A model generated the notes under the pieces. The model worked only from the letters and a program-made list of their open reading frames with translations, searched no databases and was not told the DNA's origin. Shown here in pieces: positions 61,504 through 61,570 of a stretch of DNA of 61,570 nucleotides. Position 1 is the first letter of the stretch. Each line of letters begins with the position of its first letter. Source of the DNA: Streptomyces griseocarneus (GTDB lineage: Bacteria; Actinomycetota; Actinomycetes; Streptomycetales; Streptomycetaceae); the NCBI RefSeq assembly GCF_014655595.1, contig NZ_BNBL01000021.1, forward strand, positions 1 through 61,570, written 5' to 3'. The position numbers and the translations under genes were made by a program.

Positions 61504-61570
61504 ATGGCAACGGCGCCTAGCGTCTCGTACTCGATGACGGTCCGACTCGAGGTCCCCGCGGGCGGGACCG
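61504..61570 (+). CDS. NAD-dependent malic enzyme (partial, N-terminus)
   Basis: Only the first 22 codons lie in the window, reading MATAPSVSYSMTVRLEVPAG and on, which matches the ACT-domain N-terminus of Streptomyces NAD-dependent malic enzyme (malate oxidoreductase) that I recall next to the helicase-like gene. The enzyme decarboxylates malate to pyruvate. ATG at 61504 has GAGGAAAGCGG just upstream. The rest runs beyond position 61570. Confidence 0.75.
   Translation, partial: MATAPSVSYSMTVRLEVPAGGT

Overview
The window is about 61.6 kb of very GC-rich DNA with strong G/C bias at third codon positions, frequent GTG starts, leaderless-looking promoters and a gene order that matches the conserved chromosomal core of Streptomyces. 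The content (mtrA-mtrB-lpqB, secA, NAD-glutamate dehydrogenase, pkaA/pkaB, prfB, ftsE-ftsX, smpB-ssrA, an ECF sigma/anti-sigma pair, HelD-like protein, malic enzyme) agrees with what I remember of the S. coelicolor SCO3015 to SCO2951 interval, read in the opposite direction. I see no prophage, transposon, rRNA or CRISPR. The only structural RNA gene is tmRNA.

Layout. 1-9.0 kb: a membrane protein, mtnA overlapping mtrA-mtrB-lpqB (cell-envelope two-component system with its lipoprotein), a ComF-type phosphoribosyltransferase, and long-form ribosome hibernation factor hpf. 9-17 kb: an orphan NarL-type response regulator, a YcaQ/AlkX-type DNA glycosylase, a GNAT acetyltransferase, secA, two small conserved actinobacterial proteins and a HAD hydrolase. 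17.3-22.4 kb: the giant (180-kDa class) NAD-glutamate dehydrogenase. 22.4-36.6 kb: a surface-glycan locus with four polytopic (GT-C/GT39/GT87-like) transferases, a GtrA-type flippase-like protein, a sugar-1-phosphate nucleotidyltransferase, a polyprenol-phosphate-mannose-type synthase, a GT2 plus CDP-glycerol-type polymerase fusion, a GT4 and a second GT2. Together they look able to make an activated sugar, load it on polyprenol phosphate, and build and decorate a glycerophosphate-type wall polymer outside the membrane.

36.6-40.3 kb: a sugar ABC importer (binding protein plus two permeases, no ATPase), one permease carrying a large inserted extracytoplasmic domain. 40.4-47.5 kb: a free-standing FHA plus FtsK/SpoIIIE-type ATPase divergent from two membrane Ser/Thr kinases, PkaA and PkaB; PkaA carries repeated Thr motifs that could be FHA ligands. 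47.6-54.6 kb: prfB, a repeat-rich LAQTG (sortase-type) surface protein, a tiny zinc-ribbon membrane protein, ftsE-ftsX, an S41 protease, smpB and ssrA. 54.6-61.6 kb: a three-repeat secreted protein, a CGNR regulator, a lipoprotein/ECF sigma/anti-sigma set with an ECF-type promoter in front, a HelD/HelR-like RNA polymerase-associated protein, and the first 67 bases of an NAD-dependent malic enzyme.

The most interesting leads are the FHA-ATPase/PkaA pairing, the glycan locus, the inserted domain in the MalF-like permease, the TSGGS-repeat LAQTG protein, the three-repeat surface protein next to tmRNA, two rare TTA codons (possible bldA control), and a short tmRNA tag. All functional links are inferred from sequence and context.
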